Shown one piece after another: positions 55,187 through 62,977 of a stretch of 64,000 bases of DNA. Positions within the stretch are counted from its first letter, which is position 1, and each line of letters starts with the position of its first letter. A program made the position numbers and the translations under genes. Origin of the DNA: Marinomonas algicola. Lineage in GTDB: Bacteria; Pseudomonadota; Gammaproteobacteria; Pseudomonadales; Marinomonadaceae. The DNA is taken from the NCBI RefSeq assembly GCF_014805825.1, contig NZ_CP061941.1, forward strand, positions 3,100,001 through 3,164,000, given 5' to 3'. Below the pieces are notes generated by a model. That model was not told the origin of the DNA and did not search any database. It saw nothing but the letters and a program-made list of their open reading frames with translations.

Positions 55187-55217
55187 CACATTACCTCTGT
55201 GTCAATGACTGGTTAAT

Positions 55218-56066
55218 CTAATCTTCTTGCGATTCTTTCACTAATCGCATCATCCTTTTGGACCACAAACTCCAAGAACCTACAAACACCTTTTGATAAT
55301 CTAGACCAGCAACGGTTGCCGCTAAAACGTTATGGCAAGCTGTAACACCTGAACCGCAATAATGAACAAGCGGTTTGTTTTCGTCATTCAATAGCTCAAA
55401 TTCCTTTAGTAACTGCTCTGACGGCTTAAATAAACCACTCTCTAACAGATTGTCTGAAAACGGACGATTTTTTGCGCCAGGTATATGCCCAGCAACGGGA
55501 TCCATTGTCTCTTCTTCTCCATGGAAGCGATTAACCGCACGCGCATCAATCAAGCCATACTGATTCAATTCAAAATTATTAAGCACCGTCGCTTCGTCAA
55601 CGCTTAATGGAAAACGAGATTGATTAGTCGTTATTTTTCCAACTTCCTTAACCTCTTTCCCTGCACCAGACTCTGTTGGCAATTCTTTTTCTTGCCAAGT
55701 ATTAAACCCTCCATCAAGCACATAACAAGTAATATCTAGCTGAATGAGCATCCACCAGCACCTTGCCGCGATGGCGCCCCCCATATCATCGTAAACGACA
55801 ACCACACTGTCTTTATTTACGCCTAACAATTGAAGTGTATTAACAAAATCGTCTATAGAAGGTAAAGGGTGCCTTCCAGTTTCATCTGTTTCCGTGGCGG
55901 CTAATTGGGTATGAAGATCGACAAAGGTCGCATTAGGAATATGACTATTAAAATAGAGCTGATAGCCTTTCTCATGGTCTAATAAATAAAAACGGCTATC
56001 TAAAACGACCAGATCTTCATCACTCAATCGAGAGACAAGTTCATCACTTGACATTAATGCCTTCAC
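55218..56066 (-). CDS. sseA: 3-mercaptopyruvate/thiosulfate sulfurtransferase
   Basis: A protein of about 282 aa with two rhodanese domains. The first is inactive; the second carries the catalytic loop CGSGVTA, whose form is that of mercaptopyruvate sulfurtransferases rather than classical rhodaneses. Substrate arginines and the GHIPGAKNRPFSDNL segment are present. Three starts compete: GTG 56072, GTG 56066 with GAGG 5 bases upstream (chosen) and ATG 56054. It is monocistronic or paired with the aldose epimerase gene. Confidence 0.88.
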   Translation of the reverse strand: MKALMSSDELVSRLSDEDLVVLDSRFYLLDHEKGYQLYFNSHIPNATFVDLHTQLAATETDETGRHPLPSIDDFVNTLQLLGVNKDSVVVVYDDMGGAIAARCWWMLIQLDITCYVLDGGFNTWQEKELPTESGAGKEVKEVGKITTNQSRFPLSVDEATVLNNFELNQYGLIDARAVNRFHGEEETMDPVAGHIPGAKNRPFSDNLLESGLFKPSEQLLKEFELLNDENKPLVHYCGSGVTACHNVLAATVAGLDYQKVFVGSWSLWSKRMMRLVKESQED

Positions 56067-56203
56067 AATCACCTCACTTTTTTTAGCTATTTCTTATTAG
56101 TTTTTGTATTTAATCAGATATTTCTATAGACAACATGTTTTTTTTGATAGAATTGTTCGATCTTTTTTAGTTCCTCCCCATAGACAACATACTTATCCCC
56201 GCC

Positions 56204-56959
56204 ATGAAACGCATTGACATTGTTCTCACAGAAAAAAACATCGCAAAATCTCGCTCGCAAGCACAATCTTTTATTCAGGAAAAAAGAGTATTTGCCCAAA
56301 TTAAAGGGCAGCTTACCCTAATTACAAAACCGAGTACCAAAGTAACCCCTGAATGCGAAATACAGCTACAACACAGCGATACTGATCAATACGTTTCACG
56401 AGGTGCTCTCAAGCTCGTTGGCGCTTTAGAGCTGTCGCAACTTGATATTGCAGGTTTCACGGTATTAGATGTTGGACAATCAACTGGCGGGTTTACTGAT
56501 TGCGCCCTACAACAAGGTGCAGGTAAAGTAATTGGAATTGAAGTGGGACACGATCAATTAGACTCATCTTTAATACAGGACCCTAGAGTGGTTTGCTTAG
56601 AAGGAGTTAATGCTCGAAATCTAAACGTAGACGACTTAGGAGAACATTTTCCTGAAAAAGGCTTCGACCTAGCGGTAATGGATGTGTCCTTTATTTCTCA
56701 AGCAAAGATTCTTCCTCAATTACCCGAGTTACTCTCCGAAGAGGGCCATTTAATTTCTCTCGTGAAACCACAGTTTGAAGTGGGTAAAGAAGGAATAGGT
56801 AAAGGTGGCATAGTCAAAGACCCTAGCCTATTTAAACAAGTCGAGCAACGTATCTGTAAACTGGTAAGTGATTTAGGGTTTTCCATTCAAAGCTACACTG
56901 AAAGCCCAATTAAGGGAGGGGATGGCAATAGAGAATTTCTCTTATGGGCCAAAAAGTAA
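56204..56959 (+). CDS. tlyA: TlyA-family rRNA 2'-O-methyltransferase
   Basis: TlyA-type enzymes methylate ribose in rRNA; they were first named haemolysins. The 251-aa protein has an N-terminal S4 RNA-binding domain (about 2-62, RIDIVLTEKNIAKSRSQAQSFI) and an FtsJ-like methyltransferase domain. The latter has the SAM motif VLDVGQSTGGFTDCAL, MDVSFISQAKILP and KPQFEVG. It stands alone, divergent from sseA and convergent with the MATE gene. Confidence 0.9.
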   Translation: MKRIDIVLTEKNIAKSRSQAQSFIQEKRVFAQIKGQLTLITKPSTKVTPECEIQLQHSDTDQYVSRGALKLVGALELSQLDIAGFTVLDVGQSTGGFTDCALQQGAGKVIGIEVGHDQLDSSLIQDPRVVCLEGVNARNLNVDDLGEHFPEKGFDLAVMDVSFISQAKILPQLPELLSEEGHLISLVKPQFEVGKEGIGKGGIVKDPSLFKQVEQRICKLVSDLGFSIQSYTESPIKGGDGNREFLLWAKK

Positions 56960-56979
56960 CTCAACTGAACATAAGCCTT

Positions 56980-58362
56980 CTAAGACGCTAATTCATCATA
57001 GTTTATACTTGGGTCTATTCTTAATAGCTCAGCATCCTTGTGCTCTAATTCTGCCACATATTTTCTTGCCATATAAAAGCCAATACAGCCAAAGATAATC
57101 GAACCAACCGCTTGCCCGAATAAAATCCCTTCAGCCCCTATGCCCCATGAAAAAATAATGATTAATGGCCAAGTTCCTAATGTTGCCCTCGCAAAATTAA
57201 GCGCTGTACCAACATAGGGTCGACCAAGATTGTTAAAGGTGGCCAGCGCGATAAAAAGCAAACTTTGAAAGAAAAAACTAAAAGAGATAAAACTTGCAAA
57301 AAAACGAATTAACTCCGCTGTCGCCGCTTTTGCATTAAAGGTTTCAATCAACCAATCTTGACTCACGAACAAGAGCAAACACATGACAAGACAATAACAA
57401 AAACTGTAAATAACCGCGCTAGTTAACGTACTTTTCATTCTTTCAAAGGATTTAGCGCCAAAATTCTGACCAAGAATGGGACCAACGGCACCGGATAAAG
57501 CAAATAGGCCCCCAAACACAACAGGTATAATACGACCAATGATAGCAATGCCAGCCACCACATCATCACCAAAAGCAGCAGAGTGCTCCATAACAATCAA
57601 ATTTGCTAAAGGAGAAGATAAATTGGTTAGCATGGCAGGGATAGCAATAAGAGAAATAACTCTTACGTCTTTATAAAAATCCAACAAATCAAATTGCGCT
57701 AACATCTTATGCAAATGAATCACACAGTAATAAGTGATGCCAACCATAGAAAAACGAGCAATAAGAGACGCTATAGCCGCCCCTTGAACCTCTAGCCCAA
57801 ACCCAAATATCAATATAGGGTCCAGTACAGCATTCACTAAACCACCTAAAAAAGTGGCATACATGGCTCGCTTAGCATCACCAATCGCTCGCATAATGCC
57901 AGAGCCTATCATGGCCACCATAACCGCTGGCATCCCCCAAATTAAGACCTGCAAATACTCAATAGAAAGATCCAAGGTACGGCTACTGGCACCAATATAA
58001 AGCAATATATGAGGAATATTGGGATAAATAAGCCAAACTAAAAAAGAAGAAAATACAACGCCATAAACAAGAGAGTTGACCGAACGACGCTTAGCTAACG
58101 CCATATCACCCGCACCGACAGCACGTGAAATTAAGGCCGTGGCCGCAATGGCAACCGCTATACTAATAGAAATCGTAAAAAAAAGAATGGTGCTCGCAAA
58201 ACCGACGGCGGCGACCGCCTCTTGTTTACCTAACATGGATAAAAACCACATATCCACAAGGTCAACCAAAAACATACACATCAGGCCCAGCGCCCCCGTA
58301 GCGGACATGACAACAACATGCTTCAATGTCGAACCTTGGGTAAACGTTGCCTGCTTAGGCAT
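56980..58362 (-). CDS. MATE-family efflux transporter
   Basis: A 460-aa twelve-helix exporter of the multidrug and toxin extrusion family (NorM/DinF-like). It has the two-repeat layout with GQNFGAKSFERMK at the start of the second half and IMRAIGDAKRAMYATFLGGLVN in the first. The ATG at 58362, with GGAG 7 bases upstream, replaces an upstream start that would add 11 unlikely residues. A strong intrinsic terminator lies only about 25 bases before its ribosome-binding site, so its transcription is unusual. Confidence 0.88.
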   Translation of the reverse strand: MPKQATFTQGSTLKHVVVMSATGALGLMCMFLVDLVDMWFLSMLGKQEAVAAVGFASTILFFTISISIAVAIAATALISRAVGAGDMALAKRRSVNSLVYGVVFSSFLVWLIYPNIPHILLYIGASSRTLDLSIEYLQVLIWGMPAVMVAMIGSGIMRAIGDAKRAMYATFLGGLVNAVLDPILIFGFGLEVQGAAIASLIARFSMVGITYYCVIHLHKMLAQFDLLDFYKDVRVISLIAIPAMLTNLSSPLANLIVMEHSAAFGDDVVAGIAIIGRIIPVVFGGLFALSGAVGPILGQNFGAKSFERMKSTLTSAVIYSFCYCLVMCLLLFVSQDWLIETFNAKAATAELIRFFASFISFSFFFQSLLFIALATFNNLGRPYVGTALNFARATLGTWPLIIIFSWGIGAEGILFGQAVGSIIFGCIGFYMARKYVAELEHKDAELLRIDPSINYDELAS

Positions 58363-58385
58363 TTTCTTCTCCAGACACAGTAAAA

Positions 58386-58427
58386 ATAAAAACAAAAAAA
58401 CCGAACGTAATGCGGAGCACGTTCGGT
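58386..58427 (-). terminator. Intrinsic terminator after lon, just before the MATE gene
   Basis: On the minus strand ACCGAACGT and ACGTTCGGT form a 9-bp stem followed by TTTTTTT. An outer ACAGTA/TACTGT pair could extend the structure. It is strong by sequence. It either ends lon transcripts or attenuates the MATE gene. Confidence 0.85.
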
Positions 58428-58459
58428 CTACTGTATTTTCTCATGTATCCTAATTTGAA

Positions 58460-58492
58460 CAAACCCTAAAAATTGAATACTTTCAGGGTTTG
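58460..58492 (-). repeat. Hairpin at the end of lon
   Basis: CAAACCCT and AGGGTTTG can pair over a 17-base loop, 8 bases after the lon stop. It has no adjacent T-run and probably protects the lon 3' end rather than terminating. Confidence 0.45.
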
Positions 58493-58499
58493 CTCACTT

Positions 58500-60944
58500 T
58501 TAATGTACTTCTGTCTTCTTATCAAACACAATCTTTTCAACGTCCGAATAACGACTGGCAAAATTTACCGTCATACCATTTTTGATGGAATCAGGTAATT
58601 CGTCATAATCACGGCGATTTGCTTCTGGTAAAATGAGCTCATGTATTTTAATACGCTTAGCCGCAATTACCTTTTCCCGAATTCCACCAACCGCAAGTAC
58701 TTGACCTGTTAACGTAAGCTCTCCTGTCATGGCTAGAGGACGACGAATAGGTTCTCCTCGAGCTAACGACATAAGGGCTGTTGCCATCGTAACGCCGGCA
58801 CTTGGTCCATCTTTCGGAGTCGCTCCTTCTGGAACATGTAGATGGATAAGACACTTGTCAAAAAATTCAGGATGAAGTTGATACGATTTAGTATGAGAAC
58901 AGACATAGGAATAAGCGATCTCGGCTGATTCCTTCATCACATCCCCAAGCTTACCAGTTAACTTCAAGCCACGACTTAACTCATGGATCTTGTTTGCTTC
59001 AATAGGTAAGGTAGCGCCTCCCATCGATGTCCATGCTAACCCCGTTACTACGCCCACACCTCGTATACTTTTTTCGGCCCGGAAATATGGCATTCCCAAT
59101 AAGGACTCAATGTCTTTAACCCCAACATTAATACTCTCTGACTGATTTAACATAAGCTGGACAACAGATTTTCTTAATATTTTTTGCAGCAGTTTATCCA
59201 TACCACGAACACCCGCTTCTCGAGCATAGTCTTCAATCACATGCTTTAATGCCGCATCAGTTATATTCAACTGCTTTTTAAGCAATTTATTTTTCTTCAG
59301 AAGCTTCGGCCATAGATGTTGCTTAGCAATCGCCAGCTTTTCTTCTGAGGTATAACCTGACAATCGAATCACATCCATACGATCTAACAAAGGCGCTGGG
59401 ATCGTGTCTAATTGATTTGCAGTACAAACAAATAAGGTTTTAGATAAATCAATTCTCATATCAAGATAGTGATCAAGAAACTCGGAATTTTGTTCGGGGT
59501 CAAGCGCCTCCAATAAAGCAGAGGCTGGGTCACCTTGAAAAGACGAACCAATTTTGTCAATTTCATCCAGCATAATCACTGGGTTTTCAACCTGAACGTC
59601 TTTTAACGCTTGTACAAATTTTCCGGGTAATGCTCCGATATACGTTCTGCGATGACCTTTAATCTCAGCTTCGTCTCTCATTCCGCCTAAACTAAAACGA
59701 TAAAACTTTCGGTTTAGCGCATCCGCTATTGATTTACCTATAGATGTTTTACCAACGCCTGGGGGCCCCACCAGCAACATAATCGAGCCACCCATTTCGC
59801 CTCGATGTGCACCCAAAGCAAGAAACTCGATAATACGATCTTTTACATCATCTAGTCCTGCATGCTGTTTTTCAAGCACATCGCGTGCGGCTTGAATATC
59901 TAAGTTATCTTCAGAATGAACTCCCCACGGCAAGGACGTCGCCCAATCGAGATAGTTACGAGTCACCCCATACTCCGGAGAACCAGGCTCTAACATACTC
60001 AATTTATGTAACTCTTCATCGATTTTTATTTGCGCCTGCTCACTCACCACCTTTTCGAGTAATCTCTCCTTGAAACTGTCTAAGTCTGATGTTTTATCAT
60101 CTTTAGTTAAACCCAGTTCTTTTTGAATCACCTTCAATTGCTCTTTAAGGAAGAACTCTCTTTGGTGTTTTGTGAGTTTTTCATTTACTTCGGCACTGAT
60201 TTCGTTTTGCAGACGAGCAATTTCTAACTCTTTCTTAATCAAAAGCAAAGCTAAGTTTAATCTTGGCTGGATAGCTTGAGTCGCTAAAACCTCATACAAC
60301 TCTTCCGCTTCCGCCGACGTAATTGATGCGGCAAAATCAGCCAGTAGACCTGGCTCATTAAATGAAAAGCGGCCTAAATATTGTTTTAAATCTTCACTGA
60401 ATAATGGATTAAGGCGGATTAACTCCTTAATACTATCAAGCAAAGCGATAGAATACGCTTTTGACTCATCATCTTTTACTTTACTGTCATGCAAATATTT
60501 CACACGGGCTAAATAAGGCGCCTCTTCACTTAACCATTCAACCACTTCAAAACGTTTTACTCCCTGAGCTAAAAAAGTCACTTTACCATTTTCTAGCGCC
60601 GCTTTATGGACTTTGGCAACACAGCCTATCGTTCTAAATGCATCAATAGTGGGTTTACCTGAAGCCGTTTTGGCAGCATAAACCAGCCCAACAACATTTT
60701 GATGGGCATCAGAAACACGCTCAATTGTTCCCTCCCAAGGAACCGCATCAACCATTACAGGCTGCACTTGAGCAGGAAAAAAAGGCCGGCTAGAGATAGG
60801 AAGTAAATATAAGGTCTCAGGCAACACATCTTCAGGCAAGGCCAGTGCTTTGGGGTCATCAATGACGACATTATCAGTATCTACCGTTTCATTTTCTTGG
60901 GAGCTATCAGCAACGCCATCAAGGTATTCTTCATCGTTATTCAT
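58500..60944 (-). CDS. lon: ATP-dependent protease La
   Basis: Lon degrades damaged and short-lived regulatory proteins. The 814-aa protein has the N-terminal substrate-binding LON domain (about 40-235), a coiled coil, AAA+ with Walker A GPPGVGKTS and Walker B NPVIMLDEIDKIG, and the C-terminal protease with catalytic Ser in PKDGPSAGVT and Lys in EKVIAAKR. Length is near the bacterial norm of about 780-815. GAGAAG lies before the ATG. I found no clear heat-shock (sigma-32) promoter upstream. Confidence 0.97.
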   Translation of the reverse strand: MNNDEEYLDGVADSSQENETVDTDNVVIDDPKALALPEDVLPETLYLLPISSRPFFPAQVQPVMVDAVPWEGTIERVSDAHQNVVGLVYAAKTASGKPTIDAFRTIGCVAKVHKAALENGKVTFLAQGVKRFEVVEWLSEEAPYLARVKYLHDSKVKDDESKAYSIALLDSIKELIRLNPLFSEDLKQYLGRFSFNEPGLLADFAASITSAEAEELYEVLATQAIQPRLNLALLLIKKELEIARLQNEISAEVNEKLTKHQREFFLKEQLKVIQKELGLTKDDKTSDLDSFKERLLEKVVSEQAQIKIDEELHKLSMLEPGSPEYGVTRNYLDWATSLPWGVHSEDNLDIQAARDVLEKQHAGLDDVKDRIIEFLALGAHRGEMGGSIMLLVGPPGVGKTSIGKSIADALNRKFYRFSLGGMRDEAEIKGHRRTYIGALPGKFVQALKDVQVENPVIMLDEIDKIGSSFQGDPASALLEALDPEQNSEFLDHYLDMRIDLSKTLFVCTANQLDTIPAPLLDRMDVIRLSGYTSEEKLAIAKQHLWPKLLKKNKLLKKQLNITDAALKHVIEDYAREAGVRGMDKLLQKILRKSVVQLMLNQSESINVGVKDIESLLGMPYFRAEKSIRGVGVVTGLAWTSMGGATLPIEANKIHELSRGLKLTGKLGDVMKESAEIAYSYVCSHTKSYQLHPEFFDKCLIHLHVPEGATPKDGPSAGVTMATALMSLARGEPIRRPLAMTGELTLTGQVLAVGGIREKVIAAKRIKIHELILPEANRRDYDELPDSIKNGMTVNFASRYSDVEKIVFDKKTEVH

Positions 60945-61140
60945 AATTCTTCTCGGTGAATCAAATAGTGGAACTCACAAATTTCTTTCTAACTATGTAA
61001 TGACAAAAGTAATGATTACAACTATGAGCAAATGAAAACTAAAACATAAGCCCCCTCTGTATGGTATTATTCACGCAATAAAAGACATGCTCTTTTTCTT
61101 CACTATTTAACTTCAAATACTCATTCATGGAGCTCAATTG

Positions 61141-61797
61141 ATGCAAGCGGCCGACATTTTAAAATCCTACTCAGACATCACTGTTATCGACCACCCTTTT
61201 GTACAGCATAAACTCACCAGTTTACGCGACAAAAATACAAGTACTCGCGAGTTTCGTATGCTTGTTGAAGAACTGGGGACACTGATTGGATACGAAGCAA
61301 CAAGAGATTTAGAAACAGTCGATATTGAAATTGAGACACCGCTAGAAAAAGCGATGTGCCCAGTTCTGAAAGGCAAAAAACTGTGCATAGTCACGATTAT
61401 GCGTGCCGGTAATGGCTTAGCAGAGGGCGTATTAAAGTTATCACCTTCTGCTCGAGTTGGTCATATTGGCATGTATCGAGACCCTGAAACCAAGCAACCA
61501 GTTGACTATTATTTGAAAATGCCGCACTCAATTGAAGAACGCACGATCATTGTTGTTGACCCAATGTTAGCAACGGGAAATTCAGCCGCTGCGGCCATTG
61601 AAAAAATGAAAAAAATGGGCGCAAAAGACATCCGATTTATTTGTTTATTTGCTGCGCCAGAAGGCATTGTGGCCTTTAAAGAAGAACATAACGATGTACC
61701 TATGTACATTGGCGCAATTGATCGCGAACTAGATGAACATGCCTACATTCGTCCAGGCGTTGGTGACGCGGGAGATCGCATTTACGGAACACGTTAA
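61141..61797 (+). CDS. upp: Uracil phosphoribosyltransferase
   Basis: Upp salvages uracil to UMP with PRPP. The 218-aa product starts at the ATG at 61141, with GGAG about 9 bases upstream; a TTG one codon earlier is unlikely. The PRPP loop VVDPMLATGNSA, the flexible PRPP-binding IMRAGNGLAEGVL and the uracil-binding C-terminus AYIRPGVGDAGDRIYGT are all conserved. It is convergent with a RutR-like regulator gene. Confidence 0.97.
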   Translation: MQAADILKSYSDITVIDHPFVQHKLTSLRDKNTSTREFRMLVEELGTLIGYEATRDLETVDIEIETPLEKAMCPVLKGKKLCIVTIMRAGNGLAEGVLKLSPSARVGHIGMYRDPETKQPVDYYLKMPHSIEERTIIVVDPMLATGNSAAAAIEKMKKMGAKDIRFICLFAAPEGIVAFKEEHNDVPMYIGAIDRELDEHAYIRPGVGDAGDRIYGTR

Positions 61798-61810
61798 AAG
61801 TCAGTTGTTA

Positions 61811-61843
61811 AAAAAATACCCTCCGTTTTGAGGGTATTTTTTT
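61811..61843. terminator. Bidirectional terminator between upp and the RutR-like gene
   Basis: AAATACCCTC and GAGGGTATTT form a 10-bp stem with a 6-base loop, with an A-run before and a T-run after. It can end transcription from upp and from the convergent regulator gene. Confidence 0.88.
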
Positions 61844-61918
61844 AGAATACTGACCTATAAGCTCTATTGCCTGCATGTTTCTTCTACTACATAGAGCTTA
61901 AAAATACGCCTCTTTCAA

Positions 61919-62557
61919 TTATTGAATCCCACAACCGGCTAGAATCATTCCGATAATGAAGTCTTTTGCATCTTCATAATCGTCTTCTTCTAACCTAGGC
62001 TTATTTAGAACAATTTTAATCTGCGCATCAAAATCCGCATAGGTTTGTGTCATTGCCCACAAACTAATAAACAGATGCTCAGTCGAAACAGGCTTCATGA
62101 GGCCTTGCTCCACCCAGCCCTCGATAATGCTTTTCTCTCTTGCAATCTCTTCTACAAATCGCTCACGTAAAAAGTCTAATACAAATGGCTCCTCTCCCAT
62201 TAAAGCCATTGCAAAAACTTTTGATGCATTTGCATGCTCTCTAGAATGATCAATTTTTTCGCTTATATAGCGAGTAAAAGAAAATTTAGGGGTGTCACTT
62301 TCTTCAAACGCGCTAACAGAATCTAGCCATAACTCTAGAATATTCTCTAACACAGCCTCTAAAAGGTCTTTCTTAGAACGAAAATAGTAATGAATATTCG
62401 CTTTTGGTAATTCAGCCTCATCAGCGATCATTTGAGTTGTTGTTTTAGCTAATCCCTGCCTTGCAAAAACCTTCTCTGCACAATTTAAAATATGCGCTTG
62501 ATTTTGTTCACGTATATGAATCTTTAATTGATCCTTAGCACGCTTTGTATCTGTCAA
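61919..62557 (-). CDS. rutR: TetR-family regulator, RutR-like
   Basis: RutR senses uracil/thymine and controls pyrimidine use. The product has the N-terminal TetR helix-turn-helix (TTTQMIADEAELPKANIHYYF) and a ligand domain matching RutR along its length: ILELWLDSVSAFEE, HANASKVFAMALMGEEP, and LFISLWAMTQTYADFDAQI. A TTG at 62557 with AGAGG 7 bases upstream gives 212 aa, the length of E. coli RutR; a TTG five codons earlier is possible. Its position beside upp supports a pyrimidine role. A RutR-type palindrome lies about 400 bases upstream. Confidence 0.75.
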   Translation of the reverse strand: MTDTKRAKDQLKIHIREQNQAHILNCAEKVFARQGLAKTTTQMIADEAELPKANIHYYFRSKKDLLEAVLENILELWLDSVSAFEESDTPKFSFTRYISEKIDHSREHANASKVFAMALMGEEPFVLDFLRERFVEEIAREKSIIEGWVEQGLMKPVSTEHLFISLWAMTQTYADFDAQIKIVLNKPRLEEDDYEDAKDFIIGMILAGCGIQ

Positions 62558-62613
62558 AAGGACACCTCTCAATAAGAATGTAAACTACGTTCGCCTCAAT
62601 AAGGCGATATAAA

Positions 62614-62619
62614 ATTATA
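62614..62619 (-). promoter_or_regulatory. -10 element in front of the RutR-like gene
   Basis: A perfect TATAAT on the minus strand about 57 bases before the proposed start. A small hairpin (CGCCT/AGGCG, 62592-62606) lies at the expected start of the mRNA. The -35 is not clear. Confidence 0.4.
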
Positions 62620-62734
62620 CGGAAGGGATAATACGGGGAATACAATAGCATCCTTTTAATAAAGGAAAAAGCACCCTGCATTTAAGGCTGTGAAATATTA
62701 ACGGTTTAAAAGAAGATGGTACGGTAAAAATCCA

Positions 62735-62761
62735 AAATAAAAAAAGGGAGCAATTGCTCCC
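62735..62761 (-). terminator. Orphan intrinsic terminator
   Basis: GGGAGCAATTGCTCCC is a perfect 16-base palindrome followed on the minus strand by TTTTTTT. The nearest upstream minus-strand gene ends about 210 bases away, so it may end a long 3' UTR or a separate small RNA. Confidence 0.75.
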
Positions 62762-62973
62762 CATTTCCCCTCGCAGCAGAATTAAGTCAATGACTATAGG
62801 CATTCATCACAACTTAAACTACTGCACCACTTTGGCTCTGTGACCTAAGTGAAAATCATTTTCACTTTAGATGTTTTTTTGACTTTCGAATAGAAACGAA
62901 AATTTCATAAAGCTAATTATAAGCACATTTTTTTCTTACGACAAGACATCGAACGCTTTTATTGACCAAATGT
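62762..62973. other. Non-coding part of the 62558-62973 gap
   Basis: This stretch holds no believable protein gene. It contains a 15-base Fur-like palindrome TGAAAATCATTTTCA at 62850-62864, extended to 21 bases by flanking pairs. It also has a TATAGT that could be a -10 (minus strand), a six-codon frame (Met-Asn-Ala-Tyr-Ser-His) on the minus strand at 62785-62805, and part of a RutR-type palindrome at its right end. The terminator at 62735-62761 closes it on the left. Confidence 0.5.
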
Positions 62974-62977
62974 TCAA
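62962..62977. promoter_or_regulatory. RutR-type operator candidate
   Basis: TTGACCAAATGTTCAA matches the E. coli RutR consensus TTGACCAnnTGGTCAA at 13 of 14 defined positions. It overlaps the stop codon of the diguanylate cyclase gene. A RutR-like protein is encoded next to it. Confidence 0.5.

Noticed and set aside
60945..61140. Heat-shock (sigma-32) promoter before lon
   Set aside because: No CTTGAAA with a CCCCAT-type -10 at the right spacing was found on the minus strand.
62615..62803. 62-codon minus-strand open frame in the large gap
   Set aside because: It runs straight through the strong terminator palindrome and has no ribosome-binding site.
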